From an uncultured Pelagibacteraceae bacterium (GTDB lineage Bacteria > Pseudomonadota > Alphaproteobacteria > Pelagibacterales > Pelagibacteraceae): a DNA stretch of 64,000 nucleotides. The notes beneath the pieces were generated by a model, which saw only the letters and a list, made by a program, of their open reading frames with translations, made no database searches and was not told the DNA's origin. The position numbers and the translations under genes were made by a program. Shown here one piece after another: positions 54,844 through 63,216 of the stretch. Location of the stretch: contig CACJWG010000002.1 in assembly GCA_902597055.1 (NCBI GenBank), positions 26,962 to 90,961 on the forward strand. Reading direction: 5' to 3'. How positions within the stretch are numbered: the first letter of the stretch is position 1; every line of letters begins with the position of its first letter.

Positions 54844-55552
54844 CTTCTTTAGCCAGCTCCTCTAGTTTAATATCACCATCATATATTGCTTTGCCAACTA
54901 TAACACCTTCAATATTTTTTAATGTCTTAGCTTTTTTGATATCCTCTATTGATGATACACCACCAGAAATTACTACAGGACAATTGGAAATTTCAGCAAC
55001 CTTTAATGTTTCCTCAAAATTTGGACTTTCTTTTGTACCATCTTTATTAATATCAGTAAAAATTAATCTACTAATACCGTAGTCATTTACTTCGTTTAAA
55101 AAATTTAAAGTTGATATGCCTGAACTTTCTTTCCAACCTGATAAAGAGAGTTTTCCATCTTTTGCATCCAAACCTAATGCAATTTTTTTTGGAAATTTCT
55201 TACAAGCCTTTTTCAAAAAATTTTTATCTTTAATGGCCGCACTTCCTAAGATTATTTTATCTACACCTATATCAGCATATTCTTGAATACTATCAAAATC
55301 TCTCACGCCTCCTCCTACTTCTACTTTAAAATCAAATTTACTCACGATCTCTTTAATGATATCAAGATTAACTGTTTCTCCCGCCAAAGCTCCATCAAGA
55401 TCAACAATGTGTAAATTTTTAAACCCTTTATCAATAAATTGTGTTGCCTGTTCGACTGGTGATATTTGGTATTCTGTCTTTTGACTAAAATCACCTTTAA
55501 TTAATCTTACACACTTTTTATCTTTAATATCAATTGCTGGAAATATCTTCAT
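54836..55552 (-). CDS. hisA: Phosphoribosylformimino-5-aminoimidazole carboxamide ribotide isomerase
   Basis: HisA is the TIM-barrel isomerase before His[22 protein letters not shown] carries the first catalytic Asp, [14 protein letters not shown] and [11 protein letters not shown] the second, and [16 protein letters not shown] follows. Length 238 is standard. The ATG follows the hisH stop directly. Confidence 0.97.
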   Translation of the reverse strand: MKIFPAIDIKDKKCVRLIKGDFSQKTEYQISPVEQATQFIDKGFKNLHIVDLDGALAGETVNLDIIKEIVSKFDFKVEVGGGVRDFDSIQEYADIGVDKIILGSAAIKDKNFLKKACKKFPKKIALGLDAKDGKLSLSGWKESSGISTLNFLNEVNDYGISRLIFTDINKDGTKESPNFEETLKVAEISNCPVVISGGVSSIEDIKKAKTLKNIEGVIVGKAIYDGDIKLEELAKEDA

Positions 55553-56179
55553 TTATAAATTTATAAAGTTATTGATTATTTTTAATCCAGTTTTATCACT
55601 TTTTTCTGGATGAAATTGGGTGCCAAAAATATTTTCTTTTTCAACTGCACAAACATGTTTTGACGAATAGTCAGTTGTTGCTGATATTGAATTTTTGTCA
55701 GTTGGGACAAACTCATAACTGTGAACAAAATACATGTGTGATTTATCTTTTATATCTTTAAAAATTTTACTACCTTTAACTATGTTTATTTGGTTCCATC
55801 CAATGTGGGGAAGCTTATATATACCATTTTGATTATCTATTTTTGTAACTTTGCCTGAGATCCAGCCTAATCCCTTTGTCTCTGACTCTTCGTATCCAAC
55901 ATCAGCGAACATTTGTAATCCAACACATATTCCAAGAAGAGGTTTTTTCTTATTCATTACAAATTCATTTAGGCAGTCGACGAGTCCTTTAATAGATTGT
56001 AATGCATCCACACAACTTTTAAACGATCCCTGGCCCGGTAACACAACTTTGTCAGTAGATTTAATTTTACTTACATCAGAAGTTACTTCAATTTTAACTT
56101 TATTTTCAGCTACTTCTTTAAATGAGTTAATAACAGAGCTTATGTTCCCTGATTTGTAATCAACAATTGTTACGTTCAT
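55553..56179 (-). CDS. hisH: Imidazole glycerol phosphate synthase subunit HisH
   Basis: HisH is the glutaminase half of HisHF. VTIVDYKSGNISSV is at the start, VVLPGQGSFKSC near 46, the nucleophile Cys in LLGICVGLQMFADVGYEES near 80, and GTQFHPEKSDKTG gives the His-Glu pair near the end. Length 208 is normal. hisB ends 6 bases upstream. Confidence 0.97.
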   Translation of the reverse strand: MNVTIVDYKSGNISSVINSFKEVAENKVKIEVTSDVSKIKSTDKVVLPGQGSFKSCVDALQSIKGLVDCLNEFVMNKKKPLLGICVGLQMFADVGYEESETKGLGWISGKVTKIDNQNGIYKLPHIGWNQINIVKGSKIFKDIKDKSHMYFVHSYEFVPTDKNSISATTDYSSKHVCAVEKENIFGTQFHPEKSDKTGLKIINNFINL

Positions 56180-56185
56180 TAATTT

Positions 56186-56776
56186 TTATAAAGAGCCCTT
56201 AGTAGATGGCACGACTTTTTTATTTTTTGGATCTATTTCTAACGCAGCTCTAAGTGATCTTGCTAAACCTTTAAAACACGACTCTACTTTGTGGTGACTA
56301 TTGTCTCCATATAAATTCTCAATATGTAATGTAATTCCTGCAGATTGTGAAAAAGCTTGAAACCATTCCTTAAAAAGTTCTGTGTCCATTTCTCCAAGTT
56401 TTTCTATTTTCAAATCCACTTTCCAAATTAAGTACGGTCTATTTGAAACGTCTAATGCAACTCTGGTTAAAGTTTCATCCATTGGTATCATTGCGTGAGC
56501 ATATCTTTTAATTCCAATGAATTTTTTTGATGCTTTTTTAAGACATTCACCAATAGCAATACCAGTATCTTCTGTTGTGTGATGGAGATCTATGTGTGTA
56601 TCTCCTTTTGCTTTAACCTTTAAATCAATTGATGAATGTTTAGAAAGTTGTTCAAGCATATGATCGAGAAAACCTATTCCCGTATCGATTTTGTATTGAC
56701 CTTTACCGTCAATATTTAATTCAACGTCAATTTTTGTTTCTTTTGTTTTTCTTGTTATTGATGCTTTTCGCTTCAT
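56186..56776 (-). CDS. hisB: Imidazoleglycerol-phosphate dehydratase
   Basis: A monofunctional HisB dehydratase (196 residues, no phosphatase domain). Metal-binding histidine motifs are [36 protein letters not shown] and [19 protein letters not shown]. It is the first gene of hisBHAFE, divergent from hslVU with 89 bases between. The rest of histidine synthesis must be encoded elsewhere. Confidence 0.97.
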   Translation of the reverse strand: MKRKASITRKTKETKIDVELNIDGKGQYKIDTGIGFLDHMLEQLSKHSSIDLKVKAKGDTHIDLHHTTEDTGIAIGECLKKASKKFIGIKRYAHAMIPMDETLTRVALDVSNRPYLIWKVDLKIEKLGEMDTELFKEWFQAFSQSAGITLHIENLYGDNSHHKVESCFKGLARSLRAALEIDPKNKKVVPSTKGSL

Positions 56777-56830
56777 ATATACCTACGTATATCTATATTA
56801 TTTAGTCATATCAACAAAACTAATTTGCCA

Positions 56831-56860
56831 CTTGAAGAATAGAAATTCATATCCATCTAT
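56831..56860 (+). promoter_or_regulatory. Candidate RpoH (sigma32) promoter for hslVU
   Basis: CTTGAA starts at 56831 and CCATCTAT is at 56853-56860, with 18 bases between CTTG and CCATCT. This fits the alphaproteobacterial heat-shock pattern CTTG-N17/18-CYTATNT. The -10 ends only 5 bases before the hslV ATG and no Shine-Dalgarno lies between, so transcription would begin at or next to the start codon. Confidence 0.6.
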
Positions 56861-56865
56861 ACCTC

Positions 56866-57381
56866 ATGACAACGATTGTATTAGTAAGAAAAAAAAATGA
56901 CGTAGTTGTGGCAAGTGATGGCCAGGTCAGTATGGGAAATACAGTAATTAAAAGCAATGCTAACAAAGTTCGTAAAATTGAGAAACGAAATGTGATTGCA
57001 GGTTTTGCTGGTTCAACAGCAGACGCGTTAACTCTTTTTGAGAGACTAGAAGCTAAACTTGAAAAACATGCTGGAAATTTAACCCGAGCCGCAGTCGAAC
57101 TTGCTAAAGATTGGAGAACTGACAAATATTTAAGGAGACTTGAAGCATTAATGGCAATTGGAGATAAAGAAAAAAGTTTTATTATTTCAGGAACCGGTGA
57201 CGTTTTAGAACCTGAAGGAGATGTTATTGGAATTGGATCAGGTGGAAACTATGCTCTTGCAGCTGCAAAGGTTTTAATGGATACAGAATTGAATGCTGAA
57301 GAAGTGGCAAAAAAAGCAATTAAAGTTGCAGCTGATATTTGTGTATTTACAAATGATAATATTAGAATTGAGAAAATATAA
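56866..57381 (+). CDS. hslV: ATP-dependent protease subunit HslV
   Basis: HslV is the proteolytic dodecamer of the HslUV (ClpQY) heat-shock protease. [20 protein letters not shown] gives the mature N-terminal Thr nucleophile, with the proteasome-like GDGQVSMG-type loop ([10 protein letters not shown]) and [12 protein letters not shown] near 126. Length 171 is normal. No ribosome site precedes the ATG and a heat-shock promoter abuts it, suggesting a leaderless mRNA. Its stop overlaps hslU by one base. Confidence 0.97.
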   Translation: MTTIVLVRKKNDVVVASDGQVSMGNTVIKSNANKVRKIEKRNVIAGFAGSTADALTLFERLEAKLEKHAGNLTRAAVELAKDWRTDKYLRRLEALMAIGDKEKSFIISGTGDVLEPEGDVIGIGSGGNYALAAAKVLMDTELNAEEVAKKAIKVAADICVFTNDNIRIEKI

Positions 57382-58745
57382 TGGAAAAATCAAATATTAA
57401 ATCATTTCCAAAAAAAAATTCTGAGGAAAAGAAGAATCACATAGATTCTCTTTCGCCAAGAGAAATTGTATCTGAATTAGATAGATACGTAGTTGGTCAA
57501 AACAAAGCCAAAAGAGCTGTTGCTATTGCTCTAAGAAATAGATGGAGAAGACAAGCTTTAAAAGGCGAAATGAGAGATGAAGTTTTGCCTAAAAATATAT
57601 TAATGATTGGGCCAACTGGGGTCGGTAAAACTGAGATATCAAGAAGGTTATCTAAATTAGCAGAGGCCCCTTTTGTAAAAGTTGAAGCCACAAGATTTAC
57701 AGAGGTTGGTTACGTTGGAAGAGACGTAGAACAAATCATAAGAGACTTACTAGAAATTGCAATTGCAATGGAAAAAGTTAAGAAAAGAAAAGAAGTTCAT
57801 GCTAAAGCGCAAAAACTTGCGGAAGAAAGAGTTTTAGATGCTTTAGTAGGAAACAAAGCAAGTGTAGCAACAAGAGAAAGTTTTAGAAAGAGACTTAGAA
57901 ACGGAGATTTGGACGACAACGAAATTGAAGTTCCAGTTAATGAAAGTGGAAACATGCCAAGTTTTGAAATACCTGGAATGCCTGGAGCAAACATTGGAAT
58001 GATAAATATTGGGGACATGCTCGGTAAATCAATGGGCAATAAATCAAAAAAGAAAAAGATGACTGTAAAAGAGTCTCATGAAATTTTATTGAATGAAGAG
58101 GCTGATAAACTAATTGAACAAGATAAGATTATTAAATCTGCAAAAAATGTAACTGAAAATAACGGAATTGTTTTCTTAGATGAAATTGATAAAATTTCTG
58201 CGAGAACTGATAGGGTTGGTGGTGATGTGTCAAGAGAAGGTGTACAAAGAGATTTATTACCTTTGATAGAGGGTACGACTGTAAGTACAAAATATGGTCC
58301 TGTTAAAACAGATCATATTTTATTTATAGCTTCAGGAGCTTTCCAACTTGCTAAACCTTCAGATTTGCTTCCAGAGTTACAAGGAAGATTGCCAATAAGA
58401 GTAGAATTAGATGCATTGAATAGTTCAGACTTTAAGAGAATACTGAAAGAACCAGATAACAGTTTAATTAAACAGTATAAAGCTTTATTAAAAACTGAGA
58501 ATGTTGATCTAGAATTTTCAGAAGATGGAATTGATACTATTGCTAATCTAGCAAGCGAAGTAAACTCATCTGTTGAAAATATTGGTGCAAGAAGACTTCA
58601 TACTATAATTGAAAGAGTTTTGGATGAAATTAGTTTCACAGCAACAGATAGATCAGGTGAAAAAATTGTGATTGATTCAAAATATGTAAAAGAAAATCTT
58701 GGGCAATTAGTAAAAGATAACGATTTATCTAAATTTATTCTTTGA
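57381..58745 (+). CDS. hslU: ATP-dependent protease ATPase subunit HslU
   Basis: HslU unfolds substrates for HslV. The 454-residue AAA+ protein shows [23 protein letters not shown], Walker [31 protein letters not shown], the intermediate I-domain (about 130-240), Walker [11 protein letters not shown] and sensor [13 protein letters not shown]. The C-terminus KFIL lies in the HslV pore in the family. Its end overlaps the convergent Smr gene by 21 bases. Confidence 0.97.
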   Translation: MEKSNIKSFPKKNSEEKKNHIDSLSPREIVSELDRYVVGQNKAKRAVAIALRNRWRRQALKGEMRDEVLPKNILMIGPTGVGKTEISRRLSKLAEAPFVKVEATRFTEVGYVGRDVEQIIRDLLEIAIAMEKVKKRKEVHAKAQKLAEERVLDALVGNKASVATRESFRKRLRNGDLDDNEIEVPVNESGNMPSFEIPGMPGANIGMINIGDMLGKSMGNKSKKKKMTVKESHEILLNEEADKLIEQDKIIKSAKNVTENNGIVFLDEIDKISARTDRVGGDVSREGVQRDLLPLIEGTTVSTKYGPVKTDHILFIASGAFQLAKPSDLLPELQGRLPIRVELDALNSSDFKRILKEPDNSLIKQYKALLKTENVDLEFSEDGIDTIANLASEVNSSVENIGARRLHTIIERVLDEISFTATDRSGEKIVIDSKYVKENLGQLVKDNDLSKFIL

Positions 58746-59144
58746 TTTTAAATAAACATTAAAAGATCCCGAATTTTTTTCATCAGTATTTTCTATATTT
58801 TTAATTTTTTTCATAAGTTCATCATTAGAACTAATAAACTCAGGTACAGAATGTTTTAATATGCTTAATTCAGACGATTTGTAAGGATCTTCGACTGATT
58901 TAGATCTCATACCTTTGCCAGTAATTATATTTATTTTTGAAATTTGTTTCTCAAAACACTCATTAATTGTTTTTTCAACAAATTTGTTGGCTTGATCAAG
59001 ACTTAAACCGTGCAAATCTATAGCAAATATTGATGAATTTTTACTGGTTGCAGGGCTATTAATATCTTTTGGAATAATCCTATCTTTACTCTTAACAAAA
59101 TTTTTCCAATCTTTAAGATCTTTATCTGATAATTTTTTGCTCAA
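58725..59144 (-). CDS. Smr/MutS2 domain protein
   Basis: A 139-residue protein with a C-terminal Smr nuclease-like domain: [20 protein letters not shown] (LDLHG motif near 53) and [11 protein letters not shown] (TGKG motif near 88), then [12 protein letters not shown]. The start is TTG at 59144, 3 bases after the Tim44-like stop. No ATG exists before the domain. Stand-alone Smr proteins cleave RNA or DNA structures. In many alphaproteobacteria mltA lies between this gene and the Tim44-like gene, and here it is missing. Confidence 0.85.
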   Translation of the reverse strand: MSKKLSDKDLKDWKNFVKSKDRIIPKDINSPATSKNSSIFAIDLHGLSLDQANKFVEKTINECFEKQISKINIITGKGMRSKSVEDPYKSSELSILKHSVPEFISSNDELMKKIKNIENTDEKNSGSFNVYLKSKNKFR

Positions 59145-59147
59145 ATA

Positions 59148-59735
59148 TTAAGTATTAGTCTCAACCAAAATCCAATTTGGATCATTAGAGTTTAAGTTTC
59201 TTGAAAATCTCCAAGTATCATATACTTTCTTAACTTTTTCTGGGTCGCCTGTTAAAATTTTAGAATTCTTATCTCTATTGCATGATATAATTTCGCTTAT
59301 AAAATCTACTGTTACTTCAAGAACATTGTCTTTTTGCTCATGATTTTTTATTTCTGCTGAGTTTATTCCAATAAAAGTTGTCTCTGATTTTATGCCATTT
59401 TTTTCTCTATTAGAAATGGCTTCCTGAAATTGATTTAAAACTTTTTTGTCTAATAAATTTTTAATATCTTTAATTGATCCTTTTGAAAAATTTGTGATAA
59501 TTGTCTCATAAGCTACTTTTGCCCCTTCAATAAAATCTTTCTTCGCATTTTCATCAAAATTTCGGTAATTCGGTTTTTTTACAGTCTTCATTTCTGGCAT
59601 TTCATGTGGGAAGCTATTTGAAATGTCTTCCTCATAACCTGATCTCTTACCTAAAATTCCTCTTAACCTTAGAAAAATAAAGCCTGCTATCATAGCCAAC
59701 AAAATAATATCTAAATATTCAAAACTATAATTCAT
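59148..59735 (-). CDS. Tim44-like (TimA) domain membrane protein
   Basis: A 195-residue protein with an N-terminal membrane helix (LDIILLAMIAGFIFLRLRGIL) and a Tim44/MBA1-like domain: FIEGAKVAYETIITNFSKGSI near 68, and WRFSRNLNSNDPNWILVET at the end. Bacterial TimA proteins are relatives of mitochondrial Tim44, and location near secB and fxsA is conserved. The role is probably at the inner membrane, as an organiser or chaperone, but is not proven. Confidence 0.88.
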   Translation of the reverse strand: MNYSFEYLDIILLAMIAGFIFLRLRGILGKRSGYEEDISNSFPHEMPEMKTVKKPNYRNFDENAKKDFIEGAKVAYETIITNFSKGSIKDIKNLLDKKVLNQFQEAISNREKNGIKSETTFIGINSAEIKNHEQKDNVLEVTVDFISEIISCNRDKNSKILTGDPEKVKKVYDTWRFSRNLNSNDPNWILVETNT

Positions 59736-59793
59736 ATTTAAATAATATTTACTCTATTGCTTAATTTCAACAAGCAATTTAGATTAAAGACAA

Positions 59794-60219
59794 ATGAACA
59801 CAGTACTTTTATTGATAATTTTGGTCCCAATACTGGAAATTTATTTATTTATCAAAATTGGAAGCCAAATTGGAGCTATCACAACAATCTCCCTAATTTT
59901 TGTTACAGCTATAATTGGTGTTTTTTACGCAAGGTATGAAGGTTTGAACACATTGAAATCTGGTATGTCTCAACTTCATAAAAATCAAATGCCATTATTT
60001 GAATTAATGTCCGGAGCTGCATTAGCAATCGCAGCACTACTTCTTATAATACCAGGGTTTGCTACTGACACATTAGGTTTTTTAATGATATTTCCCCTAA
60101 CTAGAAAAATCATTTTCAATTCTTTTGCTAATAAAAGAAAAAAAGGGGTTCACAATAAAGAACATTTGATTGAAGGAGAATATGAAGATAAGGATAATGA
60201 AAATGACCAAAAATTATAA
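59794..60219 (+). CDS. fxsA: FxsA family membrane protein
   Basis: A 141-residue protein with three hydrophobic segments (LLLIILVPILEIYLFIKIG, ITTISLIFVTAIIGVFYAR and AALLLIIPGFATDTLGFLM). The GFxTDxxG motif and the G-I-F/Y-A-R segment are FxsA hallmarks. E. coli FxsA suppresses F-exclusion of phage T7. The cellular role is unknown. It overlaps secB by 17 bases. Confidence 0.9.
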   Translation: MNTVLLLIILVPILEIYLFIKIGSQIGAITTISLIFVTAIIGVFYARYEGLNTLKSGMSQLHKNQMPLFELMSGAALAIAALLLIIPGFATDTLGFLMIFPLTRKIIFNSFANKRKKGVHNKEHLIEGEYEDKDNENDQKL

Positions 60220-60625
60220 AATTCTTTTATCTTATATAAAAAATATTACATCAGAAATACCAAATACGGAGGAATTCATATATTTAAAAGAAAATATTCC
60301 AAAACATTCATTGGGGATAGATATAAATTCAATACCACTTAAAAATAACATGGCTGAAGTCAATGTTAAACTAAAATTTGATGATAAAAGTAAAAATGAT
60401 AAAAAAGCACTATTAGAAATTATACACACTACTGTAATAAGAGTCGAAGAGTCGGCAGTTAATAAAAATGATTTAAGAAAAATTTTTTTATGTGACGTTC
60501 CCACTGAAATGTACCCTGAAATGGAAAGAAAATTTCTAGAAATAACTAAAACGATTGGCTATCCACCAATTGGTTTAGATAAGAAAATAAATTTTAAAGA
60601 ACTATTTGAAAAGGATCAGAAGTAA
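60203..60625 (+). CDS. secB: Protein-export chaperone SecB
   Basis: SecB holds preproteins unfolded and delivers them to SecA. The sequence is a divergent SecB: MTKNYKILLSYIKNITSEIP at the start, AEVNVKLKFDD, and the C-terminal CDVPTEMYPEMERKFLEITKTIGYPPIGL (quoted as DVPTEMYPEMERKF and TIGYPPIGLD) in place of the usual LFPYAR and FPPL motifs. I use ATG 60203; the frame is open from 60170. fxsA-secB-dnaQ order supports the call. Confidence 0.85.
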   Translation: MTKNYKILLSYIKNITSEIPNTEEFIYLKENIPKHSLGIDINSIPLKNNMAEVNVKLKFDDKSKNDKKALLEIIHTTVIRVEESAVNKNDLRKIFLCDVPTEMYPEMERKFLEITKTIGYPPIGLDKKINFKELFEKDQK

Positions 60626-61281
60626 TTCTTTTTTAGAGATTTTTTAAGAAAATCCTGGTGTTCTTTAAGCTCCTTAGATGTTGGTTGAATTATACTTTTA
60701 CAAAAATTGATCTGAGATTTTTTATTGTTAGATACATTATTAATTTTTTCTGAGAAATTTAATTTTGGTTCTTTTTGATCAATTAAATTTACATAAACTT
60801 TAGATAGTAGCTCACAGTCAATTAGTGCAGTATGTAATTTCCTTTTGGAATTATCAATTCTGAACCTTTTACATAAAGCGTCCAAACTTATTTGAGAACC
60901 AGGAAATTTTTCTCTTGCTATATCCAAAGTATCAACAACTTGATCTTCAGAAATTGGTTTTTTTCCTACTAATTTTAATTCGTTATTTAAATGAGATAAA
61001 TCAAACTTGGCATTGTGTATTATTAATTTCTTATCTTTAATAAAATTTGTGAATTCATCAGCAATTTCTTGAAACTTTTTTTTGTCAGACAGAAATTCAT
61101 CTGAATAACCATGCACCTTAAAAGCTTCATCAGATACTTTTCTTTGAGGGTTTAAGTAACAATGAAAATGATTTGAAGTTATTATTTGATTATCAAGTTC
61201 TATACAGCCTATCTCAACTATTCTATGTCCATTTTCGACTGAGAGGCCGGTGGTCTCAGTATCTAATACAATTTCTTTCAT
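60616..61281 (-). CDS. dnaQ: DNA polymerase III epsilon subunit (3'-5' exonuclease)
   Basis: DnaQ proofreads for the replicative polymerase. The 221-residue DEDDh exonuclease shows ExoI EIVLDTETTGLSVENGHRI, ExoII LIIHNAKFDLSHLNNEL near 88, and ExoIII KLHTALIDCELLSKVYVNL near 147 with the catalytic His and Asp. It converges with secB (10-base overlap) and overlaps coaE by 4 bases. Confidence 0.95.
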   Translation of the reverse strand: MKEIVLDTETTGLSVENGHRIVEIGCIELDNQIITSNHFHCYLNPQRKVSDEAFKVHGYSDEFLSDKKKFQEIADEFTNFIKDKKLIIHNAKFDLSHLNNELKLVGKKPISEDQVVDTLDIAREKFPGSQISLDALCKRFRIDNSKRKLHTALIDCELLSKVYVNLIDQKEPKLNFSEKINNVSNNKKSQINFCKSIIQPTSKELKEHQDFLKKSLKKNYF

Positions 61282-61850
61282 TTTCTTATTCTCTTTAAGA
61301 TCAATTTTATATCTTTCTTTGCAACGTTTCTAATAAAATTATTTTTTATAACAAATTTTGATTTTTTTTTCTTTAATCTTGTTGGAATTTGATTTTTTCT
61401 AAGTATCTTTATCAACTTAAGATTGATATTTTTCCTACTATTAATTTTTCGCCAAATTTTTTTTTTATCAGCCTCAATGAAAATAATAATATCCTTTTTT
61501 GTTTCTAATTTATTTTCTAAAAATAAAGGTATATCTAGAATAACAAATTTTTTTTTTTTATTAGTTTTAATGAAATCTTTCATTTTTTTTCTTACTATTG
61601 GGTGAATTATTTTTCCAAGAACTTTTAAGTTACTGTTTTTTTGTAGAATTATTTTTAAAAGTTCTTCTTTTTTTAAAGGAAAACCACTCACATTTTTTGA
61701 AAATTTTTTTTTTATTTTTTTAAATAAAAATTTGTCTTTTTTATAAAGATTTGAAACTACTAGGTCTGCATTAAAAACTGGATATCCAAATAATTTAGAA
61801 AAAAAGGTTTTTCCTGAACCTATATCACCAACTAATGCAATTCTTCTCAT
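61278..61850 (-). CDS. coaE: Dephospho-CoA kinase
   Basis: CoaE phosphorylates dephospho-CoA, the last step of CoA synthesis. The P-loop is ALVGDIGSGKTFFSKLFG, followed by FNADLVVSNLY with the catalytic Asp, HPIVRKKMKDFI, and VILDIPLFLENKL. The sequence is extremely Lys/Ile-rich, showing the AT drive of the genome. Length 190 is normal. It overlaps aroE by 4 bases. Confidence 0.93.
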   Translation of the reverse strand: MRRIALVGDIGSGKTFFSKLFGYPVFNADLVVSNLYKKDKFLFKKIKKKFSKNVSGFPLKKEELLKIILQKNSNLKVLGKIIHPIVRKKMKDFIKTNKKKKFVILDIPLFLENKLETKKDIIIFIEADKKKIWRKINSRKNINLKLIKILRKNQIPTRLKKKKSKFVIKNNFIRNVAKKDIKLILKRIRK

Positions 61851-62635
61851 TTTAAAATTTCTATTGTGTCCTCATCAATTTTTGGCAAGATTTTATTCCA
61901 TAGTGCAAATGATTGATGTGCTTGGTACACAAACATCATCTTTCCATTTTCTGCTTTGTTACCATTAAGTTTTGCATCTTTTAAAAAATTAGTCTCGCTT
62001 GGATTATAAATTACATCATAAAATAATTTATTATTTCCAACTTTATTGAGCTTCAAATCAAAATTATCGTTATTTAGGCCTACGCTTGTTGCGTTAATAA
62101 CTATATCAAAATCAGGAATATCACCCCATTTTTGAATAACAATGTCATTGAAAGTTTTTTTAATTTTTTCTGCTTTTTCTAATGTTCTATTAGTTAAATA
62201 AATGTTTTCACATCCCATATTTTTCAAGGCAAAAATAATTGAGGGACTAACACCTCCAGCTCCTATGATAAGTGCCTTTTTTCTTTTTACATCATAATTA
62301 ATATATCTCAAAGCCAACTCGAACCCGGCAATATCTGTATTATGACCGATTATTTTGTCTTTTTCCTTGCAGATAGTATTCACAGAATTGGTTTTTTTGG
62401 CATCAGAGCTTAAGTCATCCAAGAATTGTATTACAGAGTTTTTAAATGGAACTGTTACGTTTACTCCATTTATTTCTGACTTCCTTATACTTTCTATTAG
62501 TTTAGGAATTTCATTTTCTTTAAGAAGTTTTTTTTCATAGATTGCATTAATTTTATTTTTTTTTAACCAAAAGTTATGGAGTTTTGGAGATAAAGAGTGT
62601 TCAATTGGATTTCCTATAACACAAAATTTTTTCAT
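61847..62635 (-). CDS. aroE: Shikimate dehydrogenase (NADP+)
   Basis: AroE reduces dehydroshikimate. FCVIGNPIEHSLSPKLHNFW starts the protein, GVNVTVPFKNSVIQF carries the catalytic Lys near 66, IGHNTDIAGFELAL the Asp near 102, and ALIIGAGGVSPSIIFAL with NRTLEKAEKI is the NADP site. Length 262 is normal. It overlaps maf by 4 bases. Confidence 0.96.
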   Translation of the reverse strand: MKKFCVIGNPIEHSLSPKLHNFWLKKNKINAIYEKKLLKENEIPKLIESIRKSEINGVNVTVPFKNSVIQFLDDLSSDAKKTNSVNTICKEKDKIIGHNTDIAGFELALRYINYDVKRKKALIIGAGGVSPSIIFALKNMGCENIYLTNRTLEKAEKIKKTFNDIVIQKWGDIPDFDIVINATSVGLNNDNFDLKLNKVGNNKLFYDVIYNPSETNFLKDAKLNGNKAENGKMMFVYQAHQSFALWNKILPKIDEDTIEILK

Positions 62636-63216
62636 TTAATATTTTCCAAATATTGTTTAATACTTTTTATTGGAAGACCCATTATTGTATCAACGTTTCC
62701 CTTAATTTCACTGAATAATTTTTTACCTTCCCCTTCTATTTGATAAACATTATAAGAGTATAAGTTTTTATCTGAGATTTTACTTAGATACTTTTCAAGT
62801 TCTTTTTGAGTAAAATTTTTCATTATCATCTCGGCTTTCTCTGTATAATTCCAAATCATTTTTCCGTCTAGCGATATACAAACGGAGCTTATAAGAAAAT
62901 GAGATCTCCCATTTAATGAATTTAAAATATTAATTGCTTCTGTTCTGTTAGTTGGTTTTGAAATTAATTTACCTTCCAAATCAATTACACTATCCGCGCC
63001 CAAAACTATTTCTCCTAATTTTTTTTGACTTACTTTATTTGCCTTAAGTTCAGCTAAGTTTTTTGATATTAGCTCTGGATTCGCTCCCTGATTTAGTAGA
63101 GATTTCTTTACCTCATCTTCATCTAAATTAGAGGGTTCAACAGAACATTTTATTTTATTATCATCTAAAATTTTTTTTCTCACTTCGCTTTTAGATGCAA
63201 GAATTATTGATTTCAT
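62632..63216 (-). CDS. maf: Maf family nucleotide pyrophosphatase
   Basis: Maf proteins hydrolyse noncanonical or canonical nucleoside triphosphates (dTTP/UTP type in the YhdE branch). IILASKSEVRKKILDD is at the start, VLGADSVIDLEGKLISKPTNR near 67, LNGRSHFLISSVCISLDGK near 99, and YQIEGEGKKLFSEIKGNVDTIMGLP (quoted as YQIEGEGKKLF and NVDTIMGLP) near 159. It overlaps ppsR by 4 bases. Confidence 0.94.
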   Translation of the reverse strand: MKSIILASKSEVRKKILDDNKIKCSVEPSNLDEDEVKKSLLNQGANPELISKNLAELKANKVSQKKLGEIVLGADSVIDLEGKLISKPTNRTEAINILNSLNGRSHFLISSVCISLDGKMIWNYTEKAEMIMKNFTQKELEKYLSKISDKNLYSYNVYQIEGEGKKLFSEIKGNVDTIMGLPIKSIKQYLENIK

